The notes under the pieces are model-generated. The model had not been told where the DNA came from and did no database searches. It saw only the letters and a list, made by a program, of their open reading frames with translations. From Actinernus sp. WN-2022 (Eukaryota > Cnidaria > Anthozoa > Actiniaria > Actinernidae), in contig JAOWCC010000936.1 in the NCBI GenBank assembly GCA_030867875.1, positions 75,363,032-75,427,031 of the forward strand: DNA of 64,000 nt. The letters are read 5' to 3'. A program made the position numbers and the translations under genes. Of the stretch, positions 22,974 through 32,571 are shown piece by piece; positions within the stretch are counted from its first letter, which is position 1; each line of letters starts with the position of its first letter.

Positions 22974-23150
22974 TTCGCCAGTAGAGTGGAAAGTGTAATT
23001 ATTTAGACCATTGTCAATGTATTTACAGGTTAAACAATTAGTGCCACAACGAAAAGAACCGGGAGGATCGTTATTAGGTTTGTTAGTTGTTAGTTGAGCT
23101 CTCATATCAAACAATTTATTGAGGAAAGTGTCGTTCCTGAGAGCTCACTC
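22974..23150 (-). pseudogene. Penelope-like element: cysteine-rich linker
   Basis: Contains RCGTNCLTCKY and the downstream HSTGEL, the linker normally found between the reverse transcriptase and the GIY-YIG domain of Penelope-like elements. The frame begins in NKLFDMRAQL near 23115. It is out of frame with the reverse transcriptase, from which it is separated by about 200 bp (23150-23348) that I cannot read as protein. Confidence 0.75.
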
Positions 23151-23348
23151 TGATATTCCATATATGGTCAATATATTCCATATTTGGAAAGCAGGACGGA
23201 TCGTCGAATACTAGAACACGTTCAGGAAGTGTAGCGAGCCGGCAGAAGAGAGGCGGATACAACGTAGGCTACAGGAAGTGCGATTAAAAAAATCAAATCG
23301 TTTTTTGAAGATTCGATAACGAAATTCAAAAAGGATGAGCGTATGCCT

Positions 23349-24593
23349 CTAGTCAGGCCCAAATATTACTCTGAACGACAACAATTGTTTGATATGGACT
23401 GAAATATCACGAAGGTTATTATTACGTCGATAAGCGACTAGAGGTACAGATGTAAATATATTTTTGCATCGATTAGAAGACAACAATATGTTAAAATGTT
23501 TGTGCATGATAGGAGAACAAGAAGGTAAAGCAGGGTTATAAGTTATAACGAGCGGTACTCGGTTAGATTGGTTGTTAGTTTGTTTGGGCTCTAGTGCTTC
23601 GGCGCGGGTTATGTCATTGACACGATCTATTTCTTTGTTAAGAAAGTTACGGTTATATCCTCGTTTATTGAGATACGATTTAAGTTCATTAGTGCGTGAG
23701 ATGAAAGTTTCATTAGAAGAACAGATGCGACGAAGTCTGAGAGCAAGGCTGAATGGTATGGCGCGTTTGGTGTGGTTAGGATGGCATGAAGAGTGCAAGA
23801 GATATTGATGTTTATCAGTAGGTTTAGTATAGAGATCTGTAGCGATGTGACCGTTGTGAAGGCCGACATTCACGTCCAAAAAAGGAATGTTAGAAGAAGA
23901 GTGAGAGGAAGTAAATTTAATGGTGGCGTGGATGCCGTTGAGATAAGTGACAAATTCTGTAAGTTGGTCAAGCGTGTGGGTCCAGATTATGAATATGTCG
24001 TCAATGTATCTCCACCAACAGTAGGGCTGGTGGGGTGCGTGAGAGAGTGCGTTAACTTCAAAATTAGCTAGAAAGAGATTAGCATAAGAGGGTGCCATTC
24101 TGGTGCCCATGGCGGTACCGTGTGTTTGTAAAAAATGTTTGTTATTAAAATGAAAAATATTCATAGAAAGAATCATTCTGATGAGATCACAAAGAGTTTC
24201 AGTGTGTAAAGCAGATTGGTTAGTACGTTTATTAAGGAAGTGGCGACAGGCATCAATTCCTTCATTATGTGGAATGTTAGTATATAACGATGATACGTCA
24301 AGTGTTACTAGGATAGCATGGTCTGGGAGGTTACCAAGATTATTGAGTTTATTGAGAAAATGGGATGCGTCCTTGATGAATGGAGGAGTTTCGGCAACAA
24401 GAGGTTTAAGGTGGTAGTCGACAAAATGTGAAATACGTTCTGTGGGGTGATTGTTACTGGATATAATGGGTCGTCCGGGGTTACAAGGTTTGTGGATTTT
24501 AGGCAATATGTAAAAGCGTCCAGGTTTAGTGTCTGTTTGAACGAGGTAACGTCGAGTGTTTTCATCATAAATATACCCGGCATATGAAAACAC
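23349..24593 (-). CDS. Penelope-like element reverse transcriptase, 5'-truncated
   Basis: A 414-residue open frame typical of Penelope-like reverse transcriptases: FYILPKIHKP, RPIISSNN, TLDVSSLYTNIPH, GTAMGTRMAPSYANLF and the catalytic YIDDIF, then FLDVNVGL. The N-terminal part of the usual protein is missing; the frame opens near the point where the inverted duplication stops matching. The frame ends in a stop at 23349 before the linker. With the broken linker and split nuclease this copy is not expected to be mobile, although the reverse transcriptase core itself is open. Confidence 0.88.
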   Translation of the reverse strand: MFSYAGYIYDENTRRYLVQTDTKPGRFYILPKIHKPCNPGRPIISSNNHPTERISHFVDYHLKPLVAETPPFIKDASHFLNKLNNLGNLPDHAILVTLDVSSLYTNIPHNEGIDACRHFLNKRTNQSALHTETLCDLIRMILSMNIFHFNNKHFLQTHGTAMGTRMAPSYANLFLANFEVNALSHAPHQPYCWWRYIDDIFIIWTHTLDQLTEFVTYLNGIHATIKFTSSHSSSNIPFLDVNVGLHNGHIATDLYTKPTDKHQYLLHSSCHPNHTKRAIPFSLALRLRRICSSNETFISRTNELKSYLNKRGYNRNFLNKEIDRVNDITRAEALEPKQTNNQSNRVPLVITYNPALPSCSPIMHKHFNILLSSNRCKNIFTSVPLVAYRRNNNLRDISVHIKQLLSFRVIFGPD

Positions 24594-24599
24594 TTTACC

Positions 24600-25844
24600 A
24601 TAATGCAGGAGGCTTTTGCATATATTTTTTAAAATTAGAGTTCAAAGGTCACATTTCCAGTTTCCATGGAAACTGTCATGTGTAATTGTTAAGGTCATAA
24701 CAACATCATGTTTTAAGCAAAACGATTACAACGAGAAAGAGATAGACTACCCCCCTCTTGATTTGAGACCCAGGCCACCTGAGTAATATTGCCTCCTCAG
24801 GTTAAACGGATAACGGAAAGTCAAATGACGAAAATGAAGAGTGCGCGATCGAAAAATGCAGAATAACACTGAAGCATATAAAGTATATCAATTTGTAATT
24901 TTATACGAAATTTCGAGCTTGTTTTTTTAATGGCCGGTATGGTATGCACGCGCTTTGTTATTCTGCATTTCGCGTGACCGTTATCTTTGAGTGTTTCTGT
25001 TGGAGAATCCAAAATTGGATTCATGATCTCAGATCATACGGGTTTGTTGTGCCAAAAGAAACGATCTGAAAACAGATTTATAGCGAAAAAATAGTATCTT
25101 GTGAAACGTGTGGGTGACTGAAGGCCAAGTGCTTTAAGAGAGGGTCTGAATGGGGGGGGGGGGGGGGGTCTACATGTCAGTTGTCAGTTAAATTTTTGGC
25201 CATTTGTCAGTTGTCAGTTAGCTCTAGTTAATCATTGCTAGAGAAAATTTACAATGTTTGACCCACAAACACCAAATTTGTCAGTTGTCAGTTATTTTTC
25301 GGTTGTCAGTTGTCAGTAAAAAAGTCGTCATTTGTCAGTTGTCAGTTATTTTTAAGGCCGTTTGTCAGTAGTCAGTTAACCCCATTCAGACCCTCTTAAG
25401 AGAGACGTGCCTGTTTTAAACTTCTTATGGCAAAAACTACAACTTGCTAAAAAAGGCATGGCTATGTTTGCACGAGCCGGGTATCAAAGTATTTAACTGA
25501 CCGCTACTCGAACGCTCAGAGCTAATAAAGTTTTACACTGTCGCCGAACATCAAAGTATTCAGTTCAGGAAACGAAAATACAATAATGATCCGCCTTAGC
25601 CCAATCAAAAGTGATTAGTTAAAAATATTGTGTGAGAGTTGAACAATGCAGTGTTTTACAAAGCGGTCTATAAACTCTAACAAACAATGACAACAACTCA
25701 ATTTAAACTCAATTATTAAAAGTCGTGCGAAAGCAACTTCGGTAATTCACAAGGGAATTACTGCCGGATGACATGATACCGCGCCGGCTAAACGCGCTTA
25801 ATGCTAACACTCGAGTATACCCAGGGTAAGTACATGTGGGAGAG
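24600..25844. repeat. noncoding flank of kinase copy B (inverted duplicate of copy A flank)
   Basis: Matches 12305-13148 plus 19040-19250 in inverted orientation, without the giant foldback that separates those two blocks. It gives an uninterrupted reference for that insertion and carries its own 254-bp insertion at 25141-25394. No gene is visible. Confidence 0.85.
25133..25402. mobile_element. 254-bp MITE full of TGTCAGT repeats (25141-25394)
   Basis: Inverted ends AGGGTCTGAATGGGG / CCCCATTCAGACCCT, flanked by TTTAAGAG and CTTAAGAG (7 of 8 bases match; hAT-like in size). Copy A of the duplication lacks it. The interior holds at least five double units of TGTCAGTTGTCAGTTA type, separated by short unique spacers, after a run of about 18 G. 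The internal pattern is unusual for a MITE. Confidence 0.8.
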
Positions 25845-26410
25845 ATGGGCAAATTTCGGAAGCATTCTATCGAAGAGAAGAGAAAACGCTCGAAACTGAG
25901 AAAAAAACTAAAAAAGAAACATGGAAAAAGGCCAGAAAACAGGGAAACTGACGAGACTAGCGAGCAGGTGTTAAATGCAGTGAAAGAAATCAGCAACAAC
26001 AGCCCTGTAACTACGATGAAACCGGAGTCAGAGATTCCGGAATCAGTATCTGCAGCCGATCAGCCTTCAAGAAATCCAATGCCGTCCGAAGTTGCAAAAG
26101 TTGCCGAAACAGTTCAACAGAGAGAGGACGCCGATGTTAATATAAAAGCACACCGACATGCGGTTGTATTCGATCTATAACAATTGGATGAAAAGTGATA
26201 AAAGCAACATGCCAGTGGTTAAAATGGACGATATCAAGATTGTTAAAAAAGATGTGGGCAAAGGGAGCTACGGAGTGTGCCATTTAGATTTCTATGGGGG
26301 AACATGCGTGGTAGTCAAGAGAATTAACCGTTGGTCGGAGAACAACTTAGAGGAGGCCATGATTCTTCGAAATCTGCGACATCCGAACATTCAATTTTTT
26401 GTTGGGATAG
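25845..26410 (+). pseudogene. protein kinase copy B, N-terminal half
   Basis: From an ATG at 25845 the product has a basic N-terminus (MGKFRKHSIEEKRKRSKLRK), a Ser/Pro/Glu linker, and the kinase N-lobe with GKGSYG, VVVKRI and LRHPNI. A 4-base GATC insertion near 26170 relative to copy A breaks the frame. At 26410, just after the beta-4/5 region, the gene is cut by 32 kb of nested elements; the rest resumes at 58462. Copy A shows the uninterrupted joint (GGGATAGCATGGCAAGG). Confidence 0.85.
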
Positions 26411-26751
26411 TTACATATCCTCACTGCATACCTATTACCTCGTCACGGGAATTAAGTTATGGGAGGTGACCGCGACTGCGAGGCAATAGGCATGCGTGCG
26501 CATGCTAAGCTACTAATATATCGCCACCAGGGGAGGTGGGTGGGGAAATTAAATAACGTAGATTCTTCCTCCTCGGCTGCTTCTGGCGATGTGATTGAAG
26601 GACGAAAGCAACGCTCTATATATGGGCATGATGGCCTGTACTGCGCAGACTCAGTGTGCCAAGCTAATTATGTATGCAGTGAGGTTAGTTACATATCCTC
26701 ACTGCATACCTATTACCTCGTCACGGGAATTAAGTTATGGGAGGTGACCGC
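26411..26751 (-). repeat. B1-A2-B2 split direct repeat block
   Basis: B2 is 26411-26473, A2 is 26545-26688 and B1 is 26689-26751 in plus coordinates. B begins TTACATATCCTCACTGCATA; A ends GTATGCAGTGAGGTTAG. A and B abut at 26688/26689 and reproduce the joint of the circular intermediate. A1 stands alone at the far end (32286-32429). Confidence 0.9.
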
Positions 26752-26900
26752 TCCTCCACCTGCATTACGCAGCTACCTATGTCGTAATGGCTAACGCACA
26801 TAAGAGAACGCAGAGAAATCACACCCTAGTCTCCCATTACTCAGAATTTTATTATCCTTTCCGGGGGACATACAGTCGATATCTTGTGCAAGGACGTAAA

Positions 26901-28148
26901 TCACACCACTGGCGACAGATTATCTGGGTGGGAAACTGGGGTTGGCGCCAGATATACGGCCCCTGGGAGCACGTTCTCCAAAACTGCCAGATTTCCTGAC
27001 GCATCTGACAGTTGGGTATACCGTCTGGCGACATCCCCGCTTTTCCAGCCCAAGTATTGGGTAACTTCTGGCTGTGAACAGCCTAATAACTTTAGGGTGT
27101 TAGACAAACCCACTCTGAAGCTGTGAGGTGTCTCTCCTGTATTTATTCCTGCCTCCTTAAGGTATTTGCGCAATCTATTATTCACAGCCGTGCCCAAAAA
27201 AGGCCTATCACTTACGTCTCTTCTACAGTTTGTTGCCCTAAAGAAATATCCTCCTGCTAAAGGGATGTCCAAAAGAGAGCAAACTAAAAGATAATACCTT
27301 ATCCATGCTACAGGGCATACATCCTGCTCAGTGAACTTTATCAAAGGGAAAGAACGAGTTGCCCCTGACCGTAAAGTCTTGGTGAACGTAAAAGTTAACA
27401 AATAGCCCTCTCGATCCTTAAACTTGGAAACTTTCCCTGACAAAAGGCGACCAAGGTCAGAGGCTCTACCGCCGGTAAAGAAATCTACAACGAAGAATGT
27501 TGCATCCCGGACTAATATATACTTATCGATTCTAGAGAGTGATGAACTAGCATCGAGACGGCCTCTGATGAAACTGATAAGTTGCTTGAATTTCTGGAAG
27601 AGCATGGGTACCGCCTGGGTAGGCACGACCGCTTGGCCCGCCTGTTCCTCCTTTATAAACTTGAGATAACTCTTAACCCGAGGGTGCGCGACCGGGTTAG
27701 AATCATTAAGACGCCCTAGGTTATTAAAAATAGCTCTAAGGCGACCTAAAAATGAATCAACTGAGCCTGCTGCTAGGCGTTTAGGACATTCACAAACGGA
27801 TAGAGAGCACAACGGTAGATGCACAACTGTTCTACCTGAATTGTCTTTGTAAACAAGAAACCTAATTACGTCGTCCGCTGTACAGGACATAAGTGTCTTA
27901 AACTTTGAAGTGGATGCCAACAAACAAGACAGCTGTTGCTCTAGCGCGTCTTTTTGTCGTTGATATGACCTAGTACTAACGCAGGCTTCAAATTCTTGCA
28001 TCCTTCTCTGAATTGCGTCCCCATCGACATCAGAAACAGGTGTGCTATTGTTCACCATTCCTGACTGCGTCCCACATGCCTGGCAATAGCAAGCGTCTGC
28101 GTCATTGGTATATAGGCAGGATGGACAACGTTTTGCCGGTTTCCAAAC
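26901..28148 (-). CDS. tyrosine recombinase of the PAT-like element
   Basis: The frame from the methionine at 28058 gives 385 residues, with the integrase-fold signature: an Arg in GGRASDLGRL, HSFR (HxxR) and the C-terminal GWKSGDVARRYTQ with the nucleophilic tyrosine. It would integrate the circular DNA product. The frame is open further upstream through a zinc-ribbon-like CPSC...CQACG, back to about 28148, where TTCCTACTTTCCAG looks like a splice acceptor. I therefore suggest the true protein starts upstream through splicing or as part of a polyprotein, and extend the feature to that point. Confidence 0.85.
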   Translation of the reverse strand, partial: VWKPAKRCPSCLYTNDADACYCQACGTQSGMVNNSTPVSDVDGDAIQRRMQEFEACVSTRSYQRQKDALEQQLSCLLASTSKFKTLMSCTADDVIRFLVYKDNSGRTVVHLPLCSLSVCECPKRLAAGSVDSFLGRLRAIFNNLGRLNDSNPVAHPRVKSYLKFIKEEQAGQAVVPTQAVPMLFQKFKQLISFIRGRLDASSSLSRIDKYILVRDATFFVVDFFTGGRASDLGRLLSGKVSKFKDREGYLLTFTFTKTLRSGATRSFPLIKFTEQDVCPVAWIRYYLLVCSLLDIPLAGGYFFRATNCRRDVSDRPFLGTAVNNRLRKYLKEAGINTGETPHSFRVGLSNTLKLLGCSQPEVTQYLGWKSGDVARRYTQLSDASGNLAVLENVLPGAVYLAPTPVSHPDNLSPVV

Positions 28149-28188
28149 GCGAGCAATCTGGAAAGTAGGAACACATTACAGCTTTCTA

Positions 28189-30345
28189 TTAACAGATGCA
28201 GCGGAATGCGTACACATCCCATTGTAATGTTCTAAGGCACCAACTACCGTGAGAGTCCTTTGTGGGAAACCACAGGAGGGAGTGCTCGCCCTTGCGTCCT
28301 AACAGCATCTTGTCCACCGTAAGGGACTTGACTAGTGCCCACCAGAAACGCCTGGGGGTGAGGTCGGGCACCACCATTGTAAACGCGCCATGATATTCTT
28401 GGTCAAAAATGTATCTGAGAAGCGGCGCTATCAACACAAAAGGCGGGAAAACGTAGATGTTGTGACCCGAAGGGATGTTATGTGCGAACACATTCACGCC
28501 GTACGAACCGGGCGTGGAACACGGGGTAAAGTGGGGTAAACACTGTCCGAAGCGATCCGTCTGGCAATTGCTGTCGAGTGCCATGAGATCGAAAGTGTGA
28601 GGCCCGAATTGTTGTTCAATTCTATCCCAGGCATCTTTTACTAACTTACAATCAAGTTCTGAGAGCCTTCTGGATGGTTCGTCCGCTGGATTGTCACCGG
28701 AGGGGATATACTGAACACTGATGCTGAAATTAAATCTCCTGCAGCAGTTGAGGATTTCCTTCATAACGCTGTTAACCTTAGGGCTCTTACATCCCTCATT
28801 CTCCAGGGCAGACTTCAAAACCGTGCTGTCCGTATGAACGTCTACTCGAGCCGAGCCGATCTCGCGTCGAAATGCCATGAGAGAGCGCAGAAGTGCACGC
28901 GCTTCAAGAGTGTTAATGTCGTCGGACATATCCGCAGGTTGCCAATAATCCCGGCATTCCGAGCTCCTACCGTCCTTCAGCAACTTCCCTCCCCAGGCCC
29001 TTGTAGAGGCATCACAAAACAATGTGACTATGACATGGCGCTCAGTTCTCCATGGAAGGACATCCGTCCACTGGTCTAAGAAACGCCAATGCTCGATCTC
29101 AGCACGCAGACTTCCTACAATCTTGATGGTTGGCTTACTTATGCCTGAAGTACACGAGATTGACCTGAAAACCTCACGGACGTATAACTTGCACCCTGGA
29201 ATTGCAAGACTAAACGAAATAGCCTTCCCCGCAAACCGTTGTAGAGTCTTGATGGTTACGGATGGCGTACGGAGGATGTCCTCTCTAAGAGTTACAAACT
29301 TGCTCTTCTTGTCCTGGGGGACTAGGAAGGCCTGACGATTTGAATCACAAACAAATCCCAGAAAACGAACTGTGGTAGACGGGTGGCAGTGCGACTTTTG
29401 TATTCCAATAAAATAGCCCGCCTGAATGAGGAGGTAGCACATGATGTACGCCGCTGCTTCCGCACGTACGACACAAGGAGGTAAACTACGAGGAACTGGA
29501 GGAGTGAACAGTTGCCCGACATGCCGATCGTCGATGTATTGGGAGACCGGGACTCCATACGATCGAGCTGCCCCGGACACCGCGAGGCCAAGTTTATGAT
29601 AAACGAACGCGCTCGCTTTCCAACCGAACGGCAATGTACGGAAGACGAAATATACGCCATCAAACTCAATACCAAAGAAAGTTTGAGAAGATTCATGTAG
29701 TAACACATGCTGGTAACCGTTTTTATCGTCAAATGTTGTTTGATAATGTCCTGGCAACACATAGCGCGGCAGATCACACAAATGATCTAACTTGAAGGGT
29801 AGATCCCGGATCCAGAGGTTGAGGTAGCGCTCATCGTGGCACAAACGAGGCTTGCTAGGCTCGACAGTAAGTGGGAGGACCAAATACGGGGGGTCAACTT
29901 CGCCGACCACACCCCAGACAGAAAGTACCCCCGTAGATACCCACTCGAGTATTGTATCCGCTATGAAACCACTGAATTGTTTGCAGGTATGTGCGTTCTT
30001 AATGATTATAGGAGGGGGGGACGCAGAGTCAAAGACCATCCCCTTAAACCTGCCTTTAAACGGCTTGAAAAAATCATGGATTTTTACCCCTTCTCTAACA
30101 ATACGCAATAGGTCGACTTCTTTGCAAAAGTAATCGGCCAAGAGCTGTTCCCACATTGCCATGTGAAGGTGAATATTGCCTGCCTTGAAGAACGTAGGGT
30201 CGAGAAACCGAAGCTGCGCGAGGCTAGCCAGGCTTGGCTGCAATACTACTAATTCTGGGGACACCAAAGGACCAACGAAGGGCTGAGCTCCCTGTGTGAT
30301 GTGTCTGATAGGTATGTCACCTATATTGGTATCTGTAACAGCCAT
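28189..30345 (-). CDS. reverse transcriptase / RNase H / methylase-like polyprotein of the PAT-like element
   Basis: A 718-residue intact frame. Residues about 130-350 are the reverse transcriptase (LCHDERYLNLW, DDKNGYQH, LPFGWKASAFVYHKL, catalytic YIDDR). Residues about 445-560 are RNase H (FCDASTRAWGG, NTLEARALL, HTDSTVL). The end (about 575-718: FDLMALDSNCQTDRF, GVNVFAH, YVFPPFVLI, VVPDL) is the DNA N6-adenine methylase-like domain typical of DIRS and PAT elements and absent from Ngaro. It copies the element RNA to DNA. No break is seen. Confidence 0.92.
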   Translation of the reverse strand: MAVTDTNIGDIPIRHITQGAQPFVGPLVSPELVVLQPSLASLAQLRFLDPTFFKAGNIHLHMAMWEQLLADYFCKEVDLLRIVREGVKIHDFFKPFKGRFKGMVFDSASPPPIIIKNAHTCKQFSGFIADTILEWVSTGVLSVWGVVGEVDPPYLVLPLTVEPSKPRLCHDERYLNLWIRDLPFKLDHLCDLPRYVLPGHYQTTFDDKNGYQHVLLHESSQTFFGIEFDGVYFVFRTLPFGWKASAFVYHKLGLAVSGAARSYGVPVSQYIDDRHVGQLFTPPVPRSLPPCVVRAEAAAYIMCYLLIQAGYFIGIQKSHCHPSTTVRFLGFVCDSNRQAFLVPQDKKSKFVTLREDILRTPSVTIKTLQRFAGKAISFSLAIPGCKLYVREVFRSISCTSGISKPTIKIVGSLRAEIEHWRFLDQWTDVLPWRTERHVIVTLFCDASTRAWGGKLLKDGRSSECRDYWQPADMSDDINTLEARALLRSLMAFRREIGSARVDVHTDSTVLKSALENEGCKSPKVNSVMKEILNCCRRFNFSISVQYIPSGDNPADEPSRRLSELDCKLVKDAWDRIEQQFGPHTFDLMALDSNCQTDRFGQCLPHFTPCSTPGSYGVNVFAHNIPSGHNIYVFPPFVLIAPLLRYIFDQEYHGAFTMVVPDLTPRRFWWALVKSLTVDKMLLGRKGEHSLLWFPTKDSHGSWCLRTLQWDVYAFRCIC

Positions 30346-30824
30346 ATAGACTTTAACTGCGAATGAGGGGGAATTTGCCTATAGACAAATGAAAACAAAC
30401 AATTGTAAACCCCTAAATCAAGAATAAGCCAAACACAGGGAACCCAACCCTTCGGTGATCCAGGATCCGGACTATGTCCGTAGAGACGTAAAGAAAGCCT
30501 CCCCGATCACCGAAGGGAGGGGTAAAGGACCCTCCAACGAGAATAACAACAAAAGTAATTATACACAATTATTTACTGACTATAGCGTATACATGTTATG
30601 GAGGGAAAGTTGCATAAACAAGAACCCGTCTATTCCAGGAAGATAGAGTCGCACAAAGTGAGAACGCCTCGTCTACGGCTTAATGCCGTTGAATGATGAC
30701 GGATCGTGATTGTATATATGATTTATTGGCCATGATAGCGTACAAGTGTTATGAAGAGAAAAATTACATTAACAAGACGTCTATTCCCGAGGATGTGGCC
30801 ACATTAATTGAAAACGCACAAGAA

Positions 30825-32280
30825 TTACATTCCGCCGCGACCACGGCCCATGCCGCCTCTTCCGTGAGATTGGTAGCCCATACCGCCCCTTCCGTGAGAC
30901 CGGTAGCAGTATCTAGCAATATGCCCCCACCCATTACACTTATAACACTGTGTAGACCGCTGATAAGGGCTACTATTCCCTCTACGAGCACGACCACGAT
31001 CGGCAAACCGGGCTTGGTGGCTCGAGCCCTTCAAGATTGACGAGGCTTCCTTGGCCATTTTTGCTCTTATTGGGTCCCCTATCAGGCCGACCATCGGTTG
31101 CTGTAGTTGGTGGTCGTCCAGGCTTGAGACCCTAGCGTTCATCTCGTCTAACACGGCAGAATACTCCTCTGATTTGCATGAGCTTGTGACCTCGCTAAAC
31201 GCACCAATGTGTGCAACAGCTCCAGGGCTTCCTCCCGGTCAAACATGTTTGGAGACCTATTAAGATGTCTCCTCAAACTAGCCAACGCTGCAGTGCAACT
31301 TTCTAGAGCCCTCTCTTGCTCCATTGCCTGTATCTTGCCCTCCAATACTTCAATGCGCCCAGGCTACGATATAGAAAATAAAAACACATGTGCCTAGTTA
31401 AGTCAACCGCACACAACGCTTTAATACGAGATTATCTGTGGATTTTTTTTTTTAAATTTTTTTTAAATTTTTTTCGTATACACTGTTCCTCCCGCGTCTC
31501 TGGGCCGCTTTCGTGGTAAAACACGGTATCTCTCGTATACACTTTTTCTCCCGCGTCTCTGGGCCGCCTTCGTGCGGGAACACGGTATCTCTCGTATATA
31601 CTTTTCCCCCCGCGCCTCTGGGCCGCCTTCGTGTCGAAACACGGTATCTCTCGTATACACTTTTCCCCCCGCGTCTCTGGGTCGCCTTCGTGCCGAAACA
31701 CGGTATTTCTCGTTATACACTTTTCCCCCCGCGTCTCTGGGCCGCCTTCGTGCCGAAACACGGTATCTCTCGTATACACTTTTCCTCCCGCGTCTCTGGG
31801 TCGCCTTCGTGCCGAAACACGGTATCTCTAGTAATAACAACCCCCCACCCCCCCCCACCCCCCCCCCCCACCCCCCCCCCCCCCCCCCCCCACCCCCCCA
31901 CCCCAAAAAAGCATTCTATGTAACTATCAGAGTTGACCGGCGCTATACTCTAGAACAACAGAAAACTTGAAACCATACAAGGGAAACCACAGGAAGGGCA
32001 AGACCAAGACCCACTAACAGGGCCCCAGGATTAACGAGTTCAAAATCCCAAATAACTCGACATATATACCTGATCTTGTTGCACTACTGGCGACGCAGGT
32101 TCTGGCGCTTGTACAGGATCTGGTGCTTGTACAGGAACTGGTGCTTGTACAGGATCTGGTGCTTGAATTGGAGCCACGATATCGGCCGGTAGTGGCGCAA
32201 TGGCTACGGGAGCAGGGGCTGGAGGGATAACGGGTTGCGTCTTGCGGCCATGATGCTTGTGGCGATATATAAGTGGGCCA
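30825..32280 (-). pseudogene. gag of the PAT-like element, probably spliced, with a frameshift
   Basis: The N-terminal exon (to 32070) is Pro/Ala-rich with an eight-residue repeat (QAPDPVQAPVPVQ). It is followed by CAG/GTATAT at 32070/32069 and, 706 bases on, by TTCTATATCGTAG/CCTGGG at 31364/31363: a consistent phase-0 intron. Exon 2 carries a helical region (EVLEGKIQAMEQERALESC) and ends with a zinc knuckle CYKCNGWGHIARYC and Gly/Arg-rich repeats. Near 31200 the helical part and the knuckle part are in different frames, so one base has been lost or gained, or a shift is used. Gag would package the RNA. Confidence 0.7.
31475..31904. repeat. 59-60 bp minisatellite plus C-rich tract inside the predicted gag intron
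   Basis: Six units beginning CGTATACACTTTTCC, with CCCGCGTCTCTGGG and CACGGTATCTCT, at about 31475, 31533, 31592, 31652, 31711 and 31771. A run of C with scattered A follows at 31841-31904. The long open frames crossing it on both strands are repeat artefacts. Confidence 0.85.
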
Positions 32281-32571
32281 AAATTGAAATTAAATAACGT
32301 AGATTCTTCCTCCTCGGCTGCTTCTGGCGATGTGATTGAAGGACGAAAGCAACGCTCTATATATGGGCATGATGGCCTGTACTGCGCAGACTCAGTGTGC
32401 CAAGCTAATTATGTATGCAGTGAGGTTAGTATGGCAAGCCGTTGCTGCCAAAAGTCAATCAACTTTATATTAGTGGTTGAAACTTCTATGAACACTGTTG
32501 AGTTATAGAAGCTACATGCTCAGTTATGTAAAGGTATAGTCGAGTTGTATCGAGAAAGTTTTAATTTTTCC

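Larger units (their letters stand above)
26411..32429 (-). mobile_element. PAT-like (DIRS order) tyrosine-recombinase retrotransposon, full length
   Basis: Structure on the minus strand: repeat A1 (32429-32286), gag, RT-RNaseH-methylase ORF, recombinase ORF, then B1 (26751-26689), A2 (26688-26545) and B2 (26473-26411). A1 equals A2 (144 bp) and B1 equals B2 (63 bp), the split-direct-repeat plan of PAT/Ngaro elements; the methylase-like domain favours PAT. There is no target duplication: the element lies between GGATAG and TATGGCAAG, and the circle joint (GGTTAG/TTACAT) shares TAGT with the target (GGATAGTATGG), as expected for site-specific strand exchange. Two of three ORFs are open and the repeats look identical, so it is young. 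Confidence 0.9.

Noticed and set aside
23150..23348. Intron in the Penelope-like element
   Set aside because: GTAATA and TCTCAG boundaries exist, and introns are known in this group, but joining them does not bring the reverse transcriptase and linker into one frame.
29322..29777. 151-residue frame and other frames inside 28189-30345
   Set aside because: Shadows of the 718-codon RT-RNaseH-methylase frame in other phases.
31475..31830. CRISPR-like array or a real repetitive protein gene
   Set aside because: Units of 59-60 bp are contiguous, without unique spacers, so this is a minisatellite. The long frames in several phases on both strands follow from a repeat length near a multiple of three.
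31513..31970. Proline-rich plus-strand proteins of 130-136 residues
   Set aside because: Translations of the minisatellite and of the C tract.
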